Shown here piece after piece: positions 1-9,064 of a stretch of DNA of 64,000 bases (position 1 is the first letter of the stretch; every line of letters begins with the position of its first letter). Location of the stretch: assembly GCF_009712425.2 (NCBI RefSeq), contig NZ_VCJR02000002.1, positions 434,001 through 498,000 on the forward strand, in the 5' to 3' direction. The notes under the pieces are model-generated. The model did no database searches and was not told the origin of the DNA. It saw nothing but the letters and a program-made list of their open reading frames with translations. The DNA comes from Aquisalinus luteolus. Its GTDB lineage: Bacteria > Pseudomonadota > Alphaproteobacteria > Caulobacterales > Parvularculaceae. Both the position numbers and the translations under genes were made by a program.

Positions 1-227
1 ATTTCGGCGGGGTGTTCCTGCTGACCTTCATGCTGACGGCCTTCGCCGTCTGGGTGCTGGTCAGTGCAGGCGACAAGAGCACGGGGGAAATCTTCGCGGC
101 CCTGTCCTACGTGCTGCAATTCTCGCAGTCTGTTATCATCCTTCCGTACACTTACCAGCAATTCCTGCGGACAAGCGAGATTGGCACGCGCCTGTCAGGT
201 ATACCAACGGATGATACGACAGGCTAG
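1..227 (+). CDS. C-terminal fragment of a membrane protein, possibly an ABC transporter six-TM domain
   Basis: The frame is open at the left edge of the window (first whole codon at base 3) and stops at 225-227, so only the last 75 or so residues are present. A hydrophobic helix (LLTFMLTAFAVWVLV) is followed by an amphipathic stretch containing GEIFAALSYVLQF and a polar tail. The pattern resembles the end of ABC transporter six-transmembrane-domain proteins that lack a fused ATPase, but this is recollection of a pattern rather than a firm match. The gene runs convergently into the dehydrogenase on the other strand, with only one base between the stop codons. Confidence 0.45.
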   Translation, partial: FGGVFLLTFMLTAFAVWVLVSAGDKSTGEIFAALSYVLQFSQSVIILPYTYQQFLRTSEIGTRLSGIPTDDTTG

Positions 228-228
228 A

Positions 229-1602
229 TCAGCTGGACGAGCCGACGCAGCAGGTCTTGATGTTGACGAATTCCCTGATGCCGTCCTCAGCCAGCTCGCG
301 GCCATAGCCGGAGGCCTTTACCCCGCCGAATGGCAGGCGCGGATCGGACGCTGTGATCGTGTTCACGAACGTGCCGCCGGCATCGAGCTGGTTGAACGCT
401 TGTTCTATCTCGCCCTCATCCTGTGTAAAGATCGCCGAGCCGAGCCCGAAGCGGGATGTGTTGGCGAGAGAGATTGCCTCTGAAAGGCTTGCAGCCGAAA
501 ACAGCGTTGCGACTGGCCCGAAAAGCTCCTCGGCAAAGGCGGGGGCGCCTTCCGGGATGTTTTCCAGAATGCCTGGGCGATAAAAGAAGCCGTCGCCGTC
601 GATCACCTTGCCGCCGGTCAGGCAGTCGGCGCCCTTGGCGATGCTCTCGGTCACCTGTTTGTCGAGATCGTCGCGGGTCTGTGCCATGGCGAGGGGCCCG
701 ATATCGGTATCCTCCGCCATCGGATCGCCGACCTTCAATGCCTCGAATCTCGCTACGAAGCCGTCGCGGAAATCCCTGTAGACATCCTGATGGATGATGA
801 AGCGTTTGGCAGCAATGCAGGACTGGCCATTGTTCAGGGTGCGTCCTGTCACGGCGGCATCCAGCGCGGCATCGAGGTCCGCCGATGGCATGACGATGAA
901 TGGGTCGGACCCGCCAAGCTCCAGCACCGTCTTCTTGATGTGATCACCGGCGGTCGCGGCAACGGCGCGCCCTGCCGGTTCCGAGCCTGTCAGCGTTGCT
1001 GCGCGCACTCGGTCATCTTTCAGGATGCGCTCGACCTTGCCGGACCCGACCAGCAATGTCTGGAACGCGCCCTCGGGGAAACCTGCATCGCGGAACACTT
1101 CTTCGATGGCGAGCGCCGATTGCGGTACATTGGAAGCATGTTTCAAAAGACCGGTATTGCCCGCCATGAGGGCAGGGGCGGCAAAGCGGAAGCACTGCCA
1201 CAGCGGGAAGTTCCACGGCATCACGGCCAGTACCGGCCCGATCGGCAGGTACCGGGCAAAGGAGCGTTGTGCCTTGGTTTCAATCGGTCGGTCGGCAAGG
1301 AATTCTTCCGCATTCTCGGCATAGAAGCGGCAGGCCCAGGCGCATTTCTTCACTTCGGCCTTTGCGGAGGCAAAGGTCTTGCCCATCTCCGTCGTCAGCA
1401 GGCGGCCATAGGTTTCCTGCCGGTCCTCGAGAATGTCCGCTGCACGCATCATCAGCGTTGCGCGGTCGGCAAAGCTCAGGCCTCGCATCGCATGGAAGCC
1501 GGAGACGGAGCGCGCAATGGCCTTGTCGACATCGGCATCGCTCAACTCATCGAACGTCTTTTCGACCTTGCCGGTCGCGGGATTGAGGGTCTGGATCGGC
1601 AT
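229..1602 (-). CDS. NAD(P)-dependent aldehyde dehydrogenase, succinate-semialdehyde dehydrogenase type
   Basis: A 457-residue aldehyde dehydrogenase that would oxidise an aldehyde, most likely succinate semialdehyde, to the acid in the cytosol. It has the MPWNFPLW cofactor-site motif, the general-base glutamate in LELGGSDP and the catalytic cysteine in NNGQSCIA. The C-terminal [13 protein letters not shown] segment is typical of the GabD/YneI group, and the short N-terminus beginning IQTLNPATG also fits. The ATG at 1602 is preferred because a GGAGG lies six bases upstream; a second in-frame ATG at 1608 is too close to it. No GABA transaminase lies nearby, so the physiological substrate is inferred only from family resemblance. 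Confidence 0.85.
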   Translation of the reverse strand: MPIQTLNPATGKVEKTFDELSDADVDKAIARSVSGFHAMRGLSFADRATLMMRAADILEDRQETYGRLLTTEMGKTFASAKAEVKKCAWACRFYAENAEEFLADRPIETKAQRSFARYLPIGPVLAVMPWNFPLWQCFRFAAPALMAGNTGLLKHASNVPQSALAIEEVFRDAGFPEGAFQTLLVGSGKVERILKDDRVRAATLTGSEPAGRAVAATAGDHIKKTVLELGGSDPFIVMPSADLDAALDAAVTGRTLNNGQSCIAAKRFIIHQDVYRDFRDGFVARFEALKVGDPMAEDTDIGPLAMAQTRDDLDKQVTESIAKGADCLTGGKVIDGDGFFYRPGILENIPEGAPAFAEELFGPVATLFSAASLSEAISLANTSRFGLGSAIFTQDEGEIEQAFNQLDAGGTFVNTITASDPRLPFGGVKASGYGRELAEDGIREFVNIKTCCVGSSS

Positions 1603-1738
1603 TCTCATCCTCCATCTGCTGGCTCATCGCTGCTCGAGACTTAGCGCGGCGGCGAAGGGCCGCCTACAGGCAATGACAGTTAGCAGGTGATTTGGTTCAC
1701 CGGACTTGCTAGGCTCAGGCCACTAAAGGGGGAACATC

Positions 1739-2353
1739 ATGATCGAATACAAGAAACGCGAAAGCGTTATGACCAAGGCAGAGCACATCTATCGCCTGAC
1801 CGATGACGAGATTCAGATGGTCAGGCCTGATGGCTATACATGGGGGTTGAAGCTGGCGGAGATCGACACGATCCGCGTTGCCTATGCGCCGACACGGGCC
1901 AAGACCAACCGCTATCTCACCACCATCACCGACCGCAGGAAGGGCAAGCTGCAATATGACAACATGCACTTTGCCGGGGTCGCCGATTTCGAGGACAGGT
2001 CGGTCGCTTTTTCGGAGTTCACGAGATTTGTGATCGACCGTGTGCGGAGCGCCTCACCCACAGCAAGGTTGATGGCCGGTGCCCCGGCGGTGAGTTATTT
2101 CGCTCAGTTGTTCTTCGTCGCTGCCGTATTCTTCGTGCTGGCGCTGGTAATTTTCTCGCTGCCGATCAATTTTGGCAACCTTGCCGTCACTGTTTTCATC
2201 AAGGCAGCGATTATCATTATCTTCCTGCCCTTCCTGTTCAAATGGATCGTGAAAGGCAGGCCGCGGCAGGTCGCTTTTGATGCAATTCCGAAGGATTACC
2301 TGCCGAAACCGGGGATCATGGCCCGGCGAGATGGTGGTGCAGTCGGCGACTGA
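1739..2353 (+). CDS. Hypothetical protein with two C-terminal membrane helices
   Basis: A 204-residue protein I do not recognise. The N-terminal half (residues 1-115) is soluble and contains an EIDTIRVAYAPT segment that reads like a PH-like or bPH strand pattern. Two hydrophobic helices follow, near residues 122-145 and 150-172, then a basic KWIVKGRPRQ stretch and a polar tail. The start at 1739 has a purine-rich AAAGGGGGA about seven bases upstream; an alternative ATG lies ten codons further on. It is convergent with fabB, with nine bases between the stops. A membrane-anchored, cytosol-facing sensor or scaffold is possible, but nothing shows a function. Confidence 0.75.
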   Translation: MIEYKKRESVMTKAEHIYRLTDDEIQMVRPDGYTWGLKLAEIDTIRVAYAPTRAKTNRYLTTITDRRKGKLQYDNMHFAGVADFEDRSVAFSEFTRFVIDRVRSASPTARLMAGAPAVSYFAQLFFVAAVFFVLALVIFSLPINFGNLAVTVFIKAAIIIIFLPFLFKWIVKGRPRQVAFDAIPKDYLPKPGIMARRDGGAVGD

Positions 2354-2362
2354 TCGTCGGGA

Positions 2363-3583
2363 CTAGCTGTCGTATCGGCTCATAACGAGGCAGCCATTGG
2401 TGCTGCCGAAGCCGAACGAATTGGTCATCACATTGCGCAGGCCCGCATTGTCGATCCGTTCACGTACGATCGGCAGGTCGGCAAACTCAGGGTCGATCTC
2501 CTCGATATGCGCCGAGGCTGCGATGAAATCGTTCTGCAGCATGAGCAGGCAGAAGACCGCTTCCTGCGCCCCTACAGCGCCGAGCGAGTGCCCGGTCAGC
2601 GACTTGGTCGAGGAGAAATGCGGGATGTTGTCGCCGAAGGTCTCGCGGATCGCGCCTGTCTCGCGGGCATCGCCAACGGGCGTCGAGGTGCCGTGGGTGT
2701 TGATGTAATCGATCGGCCCGTCGACCGTCTGCATGGCGAGGTTCATGCAGCGCACCGCGCCTTCGCCGGACGGTGCGACCATGTCATAGCCGTCGGAATT
2801 GGCGGCATAGCCGGTGATCTCGCCATAGATGGTCGCGCCGCGTGCTTTCGCCCGTTCCAACTCTTCCACCACCAGCACGGCCGCGCCACCGGCAACGACG
2901 AAGCCGTCGCGGTCCTTGTCATAGGCGCGCGATGCGGTCGCCGGGCTGTCATTGTACTTCGTCGACATCGCGCCCATGGCGTCGAACATGTTGGCAAGGG
3001 TCCATTCCAGTTCCTCGCCGCCACCGGCAAAGATCACGTCCTGCTTGCCCATGGCGACCTGCTCATAGGCATGACCGATACAGTGGATCGACGTGGCGCA
3101 GGCAGACGAGATCGAATAGTTCAGGCCCTTGATCTGGAACGGCACGGCGAGCGTCGCCGAATTGGTCGACGACATCGCCTTCGGCACCGCGAACGGCCCG
3201 ATGCGCTTGGGGCTGCCTTTCTCATGGGTCGTGGCTGCCGCCTCGACGATCACTTTCGTCGACGGACCGCCGGAGCCCATGACAAGGCCGGTCATCGGGT
3301 GGCTGACTTCGTCCTCGCCCAGCTTCGCGTCCTCGATCGCCTGTTGCATGGCAATGTAGTTCCAGGCAGCGCCATCGCCCATGAAGCGGCGGGCGCGCTT
3401 GTCGACCAGCGCGTCGATATCGACCTGCGGCATGCCCCAGACCTGGCTCTTGAAGCCAAGCTCGGCGAACTGTTCGGACTTGGTGATGCCGGAAGTGCTC
3501 TCGCGCAGGGCGCGGGTCACATCGGCAGTTGTGTTGCCGATGGAGGAGACGATGCCAAGACCTGTTACTACAACACGTCGCAT
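2363..3583 (-). CDS. fabB: Beta-ketoacyl-ACP synthase I
   Basis: A 406-residue condensing enzyme that elongates acyl-ACP with malonyl-ACP. With FabA it sets the balance of unsaturated fatty acids. The catalytic triad is visible: cysteine in SSACATS (around residue 163), histidine in [11 protein letters not shown] and histidine in [11 protein letters not shown]. The N-terminus [13 protein letters not shown] and the C-terminus [12 protein letters not shown] are typical of KAS I/II. Assignment as FabB rather than FabF rests on length and on the upstream fabA. An AGGGA lies seven bases before the ATG. It follows fabA by 104 bases on the same strand and is probably cotranscribed. Confidence 0.95.
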   Translation of the reverse strand: MRRVVVTGLGIVSSIGNTTADVTRALRESTSGITKSEQFAELGFKSQVWGMPQVDIDALVDKRARRFMGDGAAWNYIAMQQAIEDAKLGEDEVSHPMTGLVMGSGGPSTKVIVEAAATTHEKGSPKRIGPFAVPKAMSSTNSATLAVPFQIKGLNYSISSACATSIHCIGHAYEQVAMGKQDVIFAGGGEELEWTLANMFDAMGAMSTKYNDSPATASRAYDKDRDGFVVAGGAAVLVVEELERAKARGATIYGEITGYAANSDGYDMVAPSGEGAVRCMNLAMQTVDGPIDYINTHGTSTPVGDARETGAIRETFGDNIPHFSSTKSLTGHSLGAVGAQEAVFCLLMLQNDFIAASAHIEEIDPEFADLPIVRERIDNAGLRNVMTNSFGFGSTNGCLVMSRYDS

Positions 3584-3687
3584 GAGTGATTCCCTATTAT
3601 CTTAGTTCGATAGTACGCAATTACGCTGCGTTGCCCATAGCCGGATGCAGTGGTTCGCGCAGCTGTTATTGGTGCGGAACGGCCCGC

Positions 3688-4215
3688 CTACATGGCCCCG
3701 GCGTTCAGCGCCTCGCGGGTGAACAGCCCGACCCGAAGGTCGCTTGCCTCGTAAATCTTGCGGTCGTCGCAATACATGGTGCCATTGGCGATGCCCAGCA
3801 CCAGCTTGCCACGCATCATCCGGCGGATGTCGATCTCGTAGCGCACCAGCTTGGCCGACGGCAGCACCTGGCCGGAAAACTTGATTTCCTTGGCGCCGAG
3901 CGCCCGGCCGGAACCCGGCTCGCCCGACCATGTCAGGAAGAAGCCGACCAGCTGCCACAGCGCATCGAGGCCGAGACAGCCCGGCATCACCGGGTCGCCC
4001 GGGAAATGGCAGTCGAAGAACCACAGGTCTTCGCTCACATCCAGTTCGGCGATGATGTGCCCCTTGTTATAGGCGCCTTCATCGGCGGTGATCTTGGTGA
4101 TGCGATCGAACATCAGCATTGGCGGCACCGGCAGCTGGGCCGTGCCCGGGCCGCGCAGGCCGTTCATGCCGCATTCGATGAGTTCTTCTTTTGTGTAGCT
4201 GTTCTGGCCAGTCAT
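3688..4215 (-). CDS. fabA: 3-hydroxydecanoyl-ACP dehydratase/isomerase
   Basis: A 175-residue hot-dog-fold enzyme that dehydrates 3-hydroxydecanoyl-ACP and isomerises trans-2- to cis-3-decenoyl-ACP, the entry point of anaerobic unsaturated fatty acid synthesis. The active-site histidine is His70 in [13 protein letters not shown] and the aspartate is Asp84 in GLDALWQ, the same spacing as in the E. coli enzyme. The segment [16 protein letters not shown] and the C-terminal [12 protein letters not shown] also match FabA rather than FabZ. It leads the fabA-fabB pair. Its promoter must lie in the 235-base region shared with the divergent patatin-like gene. Confidence 0.96.
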   Translation of the reverse strand: MTGQNSYTKEELIECGMNGLRGPGTAQLPVPPMLMFDRITKITADEGAYNKGHIIAELDVSEDLWFFDCHFPGDPVMPGCLGLDALWQLVGFFLTWSGEPGSGRALGAKEIKFSGQVLPSAKLVRYEIDIRRMMRGKLVLGIANGTMYCDDRKIYEASDLRVGLFTREALNAGAM

Positions 4216-4450
4216 TGCTCTTGTCCGGTGAAATATATTGAAACAAAGCCATAGAGGCGGCAGTTCGTCCCGTCAATGAAGCTGGTCCATGAAGATGACG
4301 CTTCGTGCCCGCCTGTCTTCCCCCGAACCGGGGATGGCTGCGTATCCATACTTCACCTAAAAGGCCATATCGGGTATAGGCTGTTGAAAAAGCAGCGGTT
4401 TTCGATATGGGCCGCAACCCGGAATTGTGCAGTGCAAGGGGAGAGAGCGA

Positions 4451-6736
4451 ATGCACGACGAGCTTCCCGCAGAACGCCGCCGTCACCAGATCAGGCTGCG
4501 TGAAACCGACCCTATCCATCACTGGTGGGATCATTTCGTCGAGGCGTGGCATGTCATCCGCCCCGCCTGGTGGACGGTCATAACCACGCTTGTCGTCTGT
4601 TTCCTGCTTTTGGCCGAAGCCCAGACCCGCGACCTGCTCGCGGCCATGCGGGTTTTCCCGAGCGAAAGCGCCGAAGCCGTGGGCGTATCCGGCCGCTTCT
4701 GGACCGCGCTGACCGCCTGCGCCGTCTATGCCTTCTGCGCCTGGGTCTTCACCCGTGGTTTGCTGGCCGTGCGCTTCCCGTTCACCCCGGCGCCGCTCGA
4801 CCCGCCTGACTGGCAGGTGTCCATGCGCATCTGGATGGCGCGGGTGCTAGGCATCCTCGTCCCTCTGTGTGCCGCGCGCGCCTATTACGGCCTCGGCCTG
4901 CCGGTGGAAGGGTCGATCTATCTCGGCCTGTCTTTCTTCCTCCTGCTCCTCTTCATCTTCTTCAAGCCGTTCCTGCGCAACTGGATCTACGACCCGGATG
5001 CCAAGCCCAAGCGCAAGGAGGAACACACCCTGCGCGAACACATGGCCGAGTGGTGGGACTATACGGTCAAGGAGGTAACGGGCCGGGAAATCTTCGACCG
5101 GGAGATGCCGGCGGAATTGCCGCCGAAGCTGAAATATCTCCTTTTCGGCATCCTCATCCTGCATGCGCTGGTCGCGCTGACCTTTGCCTTCTCGCCGGTC
5201 TTCGCGCCGCGGGCAGTGGGCGCGGCGGCGATCCTGTTCCTGGCGACGGCGGGTGTGCTCTCCTTCGGCGTGTTCGTCTTCACCTACTGGCCGCGCCAGC
5301 ATCGCCTGCCACCGGCGATCATGCTGTGGGCGGTGGTGCTGACCCTGTCTTCCCTGTTCAACGACAACCATTTCCTCGGCACGCCGCAGGTGATGGAGGC
5401 GCAGGCCGCTGAAAATGATAGCGTCGATGCGCCTGCCAGCATGCCGATAGAGCAGTATGCGGAGGACTGGCTCACCGCGCGTCAGGACTATCTGCCAAAG
5501 GGGCCGGGAGATGCCGAGTTCCCGATCTATTTCGTCGCGGCAGAGGGCGGCGGCGTCAGGGCCGCCTACTGGACTGGCACGGTGCTCGCAACCCTCGATC
5601 TGGGTGAAACCGCGATGGGGCTGAAGCCGCGCGACCATATGTTCCTCGTCTCCGGTGTTTCCGGCGGCTCGTTCGGCAGCGCTGCCTTCGCTGCGTCCGT
5701 TGTCGAGACGCCGGACAGGGTGATGGAGACGGTCGACACCTATCTGAAACAGGACCATCTCTCGCCAGTTACCGCAGGTCTTCTGTATCCTGACCTTCTG
5801 ACCGATTTCATCCCTGTCGCGATGCCCTATTTCGACCGGGCCCGCTGGCTGGAAGCGTCATGGCGGCTTGGCTGGAACCAGGTTACCGGCGGCGATGCCT
5901 TCGACCGCGACTTCCGCACCCTGTGGCAGGGCGATGCGCCTGCCCCCGGCAGCCTCGGCGCTGCGCCGATGACGATCTACAATACGACGTCAGTCAGCAC
6001 GGGGGAGATCTGGGCGATCAGCTATGTCCGCCTCGGCGATGAACCCGGCTGTCGCAGCGGCGATTTCGTCGACCTGATGGACCCGCAGGGCGATGGCCTG
6101 TCACTCGCCGCCGCGGCGCACCTGTCGGCCCGGTTTACCGGCATCTCCCCGGCGGGGCGGCTGGAATTTCCCGAGGGGCTCTGCCCGGGACGGACCTTCG
6201 ACCGCTTTGTTGATGGCGCCTATTACGAGAATTCCGGCGCCACCTCGGCAACGACGGCGATGCGGGTGATGAAAGATGTGCGTGACCGCTGGTGCGCCGA
6301 AGGCAATCGCTGCGATGCCTCGCGCATGCCTGTCGTGCCCATCGTCATCGTGTCGGAACTGCCGGCGCCGAAGAACCCGCCGCGCGTGCTACATGAAAGT
6401 TTCTCGCCGCCTGTCGCGTTCATGAACACGCGCGGCGCCCGCGGTCGGGCGGCGGTCGCAGACTTCGCCCGTGTGGGGGAGGAACCCCTGCAGCGCATCG
6501 AGCTGGCGACAGGCTGGTACCGTCATGAGGAGGCGCTGGGCTGCACGCCGGTCGAGACAAGCGAGATCAACCCGCGCGAGACGACCCGCTATCGCCGTCG
6601 CGTGCCGCTCGGCTGGACGCTGTCCAACGAGGCGACGGACCATATGTGCCGCCAGCGGCTGCAAAGTGAGCCGCTGAAGCAGCTGCGCGACCGGCTTGGC
6701 ACTGCGCCGGAACGGCAGGCATTTCTTCAGGATTAG
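4451..6736 (+). CDS. Membrane-anchored patatin-like phospholipase
   Basis: About 761 residues. The first 310 contain roughly seven hydrophobic segments in two groups (near 33-55, 78-98, 125-180 and 228-305). The C-terminal half is a patatin-like hydrolase domain: GGGVR at 366-370 would form the oxyanion loop, GVSGGS at 402-407 carries the nucleophile Ser404, and VDGAYYENSGA carries the aspartate of a Ser-Asp dyad. It would hydrolyse membrane lipid acyl esters from the membrane surface. The ATG at 4451 is chosen because GGGGAGAGAG lies just upstream; the in-frame GTG at 4427 has no such site. It is divergent from fabA, so a role in lipid turnover is plausible but inferred. Confidence 0.8.
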   Translation: MHDELPAERRRHQIRLRETDPIHHWWDHFVEAWHVIRPAWWTVITTLVVCFLLLAEAQTRDLLAAMRVFPSESAEAVGVSGRFWTALTACAVYAFCAWVFTRGLLAVRFPFTPAPLDPPDWQVSMRIWMARVLGILVPLCAARAYYGLGLPVEGSIYLGLSFFLLLLFIFFKPFLRNWIYDPDAKPKRKEEHTLREHMAEWWDYTVKEVTGREIFDREMPAELPPKLKYLLFGILILHALVALTFAFSPVFAPRAVGAAAILFLATAGVLSFGVFVFTYWPRQHRLPPAIMLWAVVLTLSSLFNDNHFLGTPQVMEAQAAENDSVDAPASMPIEQYAEDWLTARQDYLPKGPGDAEFPIYFVAAEGGGVRAAYWTGTVLATLDLGETAMGLKPRDHMFLVSGVSGGSFGSAAFAASVVETPDRVMETVDTYLKQDHLSPVTAGLLYPDLLTDFIPVAMPYFDRARWLEASWRLGWNQVTGGDAFDRDFRTLWQGDAPAPGSLGAAPMTIYNTTSVSTGEIWAISYVRLGDEPGCRSGDFVDLMDPQGDGLSLAAAAHLSARFTGISPAGRLEFPEGLCPGRTFDRFVDGAYYENSGATSATTAMRVMKDVRDRWCAEGNRCDASRMPVVPIVIVSELPAPKNPPRVLHESFSPPVAFMNTRGARGRAAVADFARVGEEPLQRIELATGWYRHEEALGCTPVETSEINPRETTRYRRRVPLGWTLSNEATDHMCRQRLQSEPLKQLRDRLGTAPERQAFLQD

Positions 6737-6742
6737 AGTCTT

Positions 6743-7261
6743 TTACTCGACACCCCAGAGCGACGATTTGGAAACCCAGCCGCGATAGCCGTCGACGCGC
6801 ACCAGGCACCAGCCGCTGTAGTCACCATCGCATTTCTCGGTCTCTGCCAAGACGCCACGCTCCAGCGCTGCGCGCACCTCGCTGCCCTCAGCCGGGCGGG
6901 CATGCATCAGGGCGTTGCCCTCGGTGACCATGACCATGCCGGAGGAGACGAGTTGCGACTGGTGGATCCACATCGTCTCGCCTTCGAAGTCCTCGACCTT
7001 GCGCCACACATTGTCCGGCGTCTCGGCTATGACCCGCACGGGCAGACCGCGCCGGTTGAAGACAAAGCGGACGGGATAATCCATGGACGGGCCGACCCGG
7101 GCGTTGGTCTCGTTGCTTTTCAGGTTGACGAAACGCGGCACCGGCAGGCCGGAATAGCCGGTCTTGGGGGCGTTACTCTGCGCCACTGCCTCAGCAGGCA
7201 GGGCGATTATCAGGCAGAGGGTAAGTATACTAAACAAAATACGGGCGGGCATGGTCATCAT
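6743..7261 (-). CDS. Exported protein with two bacterial SH3-like domains
   Basis: A 172-residue protein with a signal peptide ending at AEAVAQ. Two SH3-like repeats follow: residues about 45-105 (NLKSNETNARVGPSMDYPV, then WIHQSQLV) and about 108-170 (ALMHARPAEGSEV, then GYRGWVSKSSLWG). This arrangement is common in periplasmic SH3_4 proteins that bind or monitor the cell wall. Several start codons are possible within the first four residues (MMTM); none has a strong ribosome-binding site. A CtrA-like site lies 56-70 bases upstream. It converges on the patatin-like gene with six bases between stops. Confidence 0.85.
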   Translation of the reverse strand: MMTMPARILFSILTLCLIIALPAEAVAQSNAPKTGYSGLPVPRFVNLKSNETNARVGPSMDYPVRFVFNRRGLPVRVIAETPDNVWRKVEDFEGETMWIHQSQLVSSGMVMVTEGNALMHARPAEGSEVRAALERGVLAETEKCDGDYSGWCLVRVDGYRGWVSKSSLWGVE

Positions 7262-7316
7262 TCACAGCATGCGGCATAATCTGGTTGAACTGCCGAAGAT
7301 GTTTGCCAAGCGAGCG

Positions 7317-7331
7317 TTAAGGTGCAGTTAA
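7317..7331. promoter_or_regulatory. Candidate CtrA-binding site, TTAA-N7-TTAA
   Basis: TTAAGGTGCAGTTAA is a full match to the TTAA-N7-TTAA consensus of the alphaproteobacterial cell-cycle regulator CtrA. It lies between two divergent genes, about 56 bases upstream of the SH3 protein and 61 bases upstream of the dehydrogenase. The SH3 envelope protein is the more natural target. The match is seen directly; occupancy is inference. Confidence 0.5.
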
Positions 7332-7391
7332 TGAAGTGTTGATGCGCCCCGATTGGGGAAAGATTGAACCCGGTTTCGTTCAGGTTTCTTG

Positions 7392-8378
7392 ATGACAGAC
7401 ACACCGTGCAAGATCACCGTGACCCGCAGGCTGCCTGCCGAGATCGAGCTGCGTCTTGCCGACCTGTTCGACGTCACCCTCAGCGATGACGACAGGCCGA
7501 TGTCACCTGAAGCGCTTGTTGAAGCAGCCCGGGACAGCGATGTCATCGCCTCCACGCTGGGCGACAGGCTGGATGCGGAGTTTTTTGCAAACGCAGGCGA
7601 CCGGCTGAAGCTGGTCGCGAATTTCGGTGCCGGCGTTGACCATATCGACCTGAAGGCCGCGATTGCCCACGGGGTGACCGTCACCAATACCCCTTCTGTG
7701 CTGGCCGAAGACGCCGCCGACATTGCGATGGCGTTGATCCTCGCCGTGCCGCGCAGGCTGGTGGAGGGCGTCAAGGCGCTGGAGAGTGGCAAGTTCGATG
7801 GCTGGTCGCCAACATGGATGCTGGGTCATTCGGTGCGCGGCAAGAAGCTCGGCATTATCGGCCTTGGCCGCGTGGGCCAGGCGGTGGCGCGCAGGGCGAA
7901 GGCGTTCGGCCTGTCGGTCCATTACCACAGCCGTAACCGCATCAATCCGCATGTCGAGAATGAGCTTGAGGCAACCTATTGGGAAAGCCTCGACCAGATG
8001 CTCGCCCGCGTCGATATCGTCTCGGTCAATTGTCCGCATACGCCAGCGACCTATCACTTGCTTTCGGCGCGGCGGCTGAAGCTGCTCCATCCGGACGCTT
8101 TCGTGGTCAATGTCTCGCGTAGCGAGATCATCGACGAGGCGGCGCTCGCCGACATGATCGAAAAAGGACAGCTCGCCGGGGCCGGGCTCGATGTCACCAA
8201 CCCAAGCCCGACCGTGTCGCGCAAGCTGATGCGCCTGCCCAATGTCGTGATGCTGCCGCATATGGCCTCGGCCACGCGGGAAAGCCGTCTCGACATGGGC
8301 GAACGTATGCTGATCAATATCAAGATGTTCATCGACGGGCACAAACCGCCTGACCGGGTTATCCCGGAATTTCTGTAG
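7392..8378 (+). CDS. 2-hydroxyacid dehydrogenase family protein (GyaR-like) lacking the catalytic glutamate
   Basis: A 328-residue protein of the D-isomer-specific 2-hydroxyacid dehydrogenase family, closest in layout to NAD(P)H-dependent glyoxylate/hydroxypyruvate reductases. The Rossmann motif GIIGLGRVGQAV (residues 154-165) is intact, as are the substrate arginine (Arg243 in VSRSE) and the catalytic histidine (His290 in LPHMAS). The glutamate that normally follows the GLDV motif (GLDVxxxEP), 18 residues before that histidine, is Ser272 here (NPSPTV). The RG of the usual ARGE motif is also RS. The ATG at 7392 is used; a TTG directly before it is unlikely. Its 3' end overlaps the convergent YceI gene by 20 bases. 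Confidence 0.85.
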   Translation: MTDTPCKITVTRRLPAEIELRLADLFDVTLSDDDRPMSPEALVEAARDSDVIASTLGDRLDAEFFANAGDRLKLVANFGAGVDHIDLKAAIAHGVTVTNTPSVLAEDAADIAMALILAVPRRLVEGVKALESGKFDGWSPTWMLGHSVRGKKLGIIGLGRVGQAVARRAKAFGLSVHYHSRNRINPHVENELEATYWESLDQMLARVDIVSVNCPHTPATYHLLSARRLKLLHPDAFVVNVSRSEIIDEAALADMIEKGQLAGAGLDVTNPSPTVSRKLMRLPNVVMLPHMASATRESRLDMGERMLINIKMFIDGHKPPDRVIPEFL

Positions 8379-8994
8379 GGGCTTGGTGGTCGACCGCAGC
8401 CCTGTCGAACCGACCGTCGAAATCGAGTTCCACCGTGTCCCCCAGCAGGCCAGACATTTTTGTCATGCCAAAGGCCGACCGGCTGAAGCTGCCCGTCGCC
8501 TCGAAGGACAAAACCTCTCCCTCGCGCAGGCTGTCCATCACATCACTGTCAAAACTGATACTGAAGGTCGCGGGCTGGGTGATGCCGCGGATCGTCATCA
8601 TGCCTTCCGCAACGGCCTGGCGCGGCCCGGTCATGGTCACCTCGGCGCATTCGAAGGTCGCCTGGGGGTAGGCCGCGGCATCGAACCAGTCCTCGCCCAG
8701 CAGCCATTGGCGCTTGTCCTCGCTCGATAACACGATGCTATCAACATCGATTACCGTTTCCATACGTATCGTCTCGAGGCTGGCGCTGTCTGAATAGATC
8801 GTCGCCGTCACATCAGCGAAGCTGCCTTTTTCGGACATGAAACCCATCTTGCGCACCTCGAAGGCAAGGTCGCTTTCGTCCTGGTTCAGGCGGAACAGGG
8901 TCGCATCCGGGTGCAGTCCATCAGCAATCAGGGCGGGGCTGGCGAAGGCGCCCGTCACGACAAACAATCCGGCAAGGGCAGCGATGCGATGCAT
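8359..8994 (-). CDS. YceI-like exported lipid-binding protein
   Basis: A 211-residue YceI-family protein. The start at 8994 is chosen because an AGGGAGA lies seven bases upstream and because it exposes a clean signal peptide (MHRIAALAGLFVVTGAFA). The domain spans about residues 32-200 with typical blocks FEVRKMGF, LGEDWFDAAAYPQATFE and RGITQPATFSISF. YceI proteins form a lipocalin-like barrel that binds polyisoprenoids or other amphiphiles in the periplasm. A second YceI gene lies upstream on the same strand, 70 bases away, so the two are probably transcribed together. Confidence 0.88.
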   Translation of the reverse strand: MHRIAALAGLFVVTGAFASPALIADGLHPDATLFRLNQDESDLAFEVRKMGFMSEKGSFADVTATIYSDSASLETIRMETVIDVDSIVLSSEDKRQWLLGEDWFDAAAYPQATFECAEVTMTGPRQAVAEGMMTIRGITQPATFSISFDSDVMDSLREGEVLSFEATGSFSRSAFGMTKMSGLLGDTVELDFDGRFDRAAVDHQAPTEIPG

Positions 8995-9064
8995 ACAGTT
9001 TCTCCCTGAGCCAGAGTATAGCACGAATTGTGGAAAAGGCAGGGCAGCTGCGAAAATGTGATCG

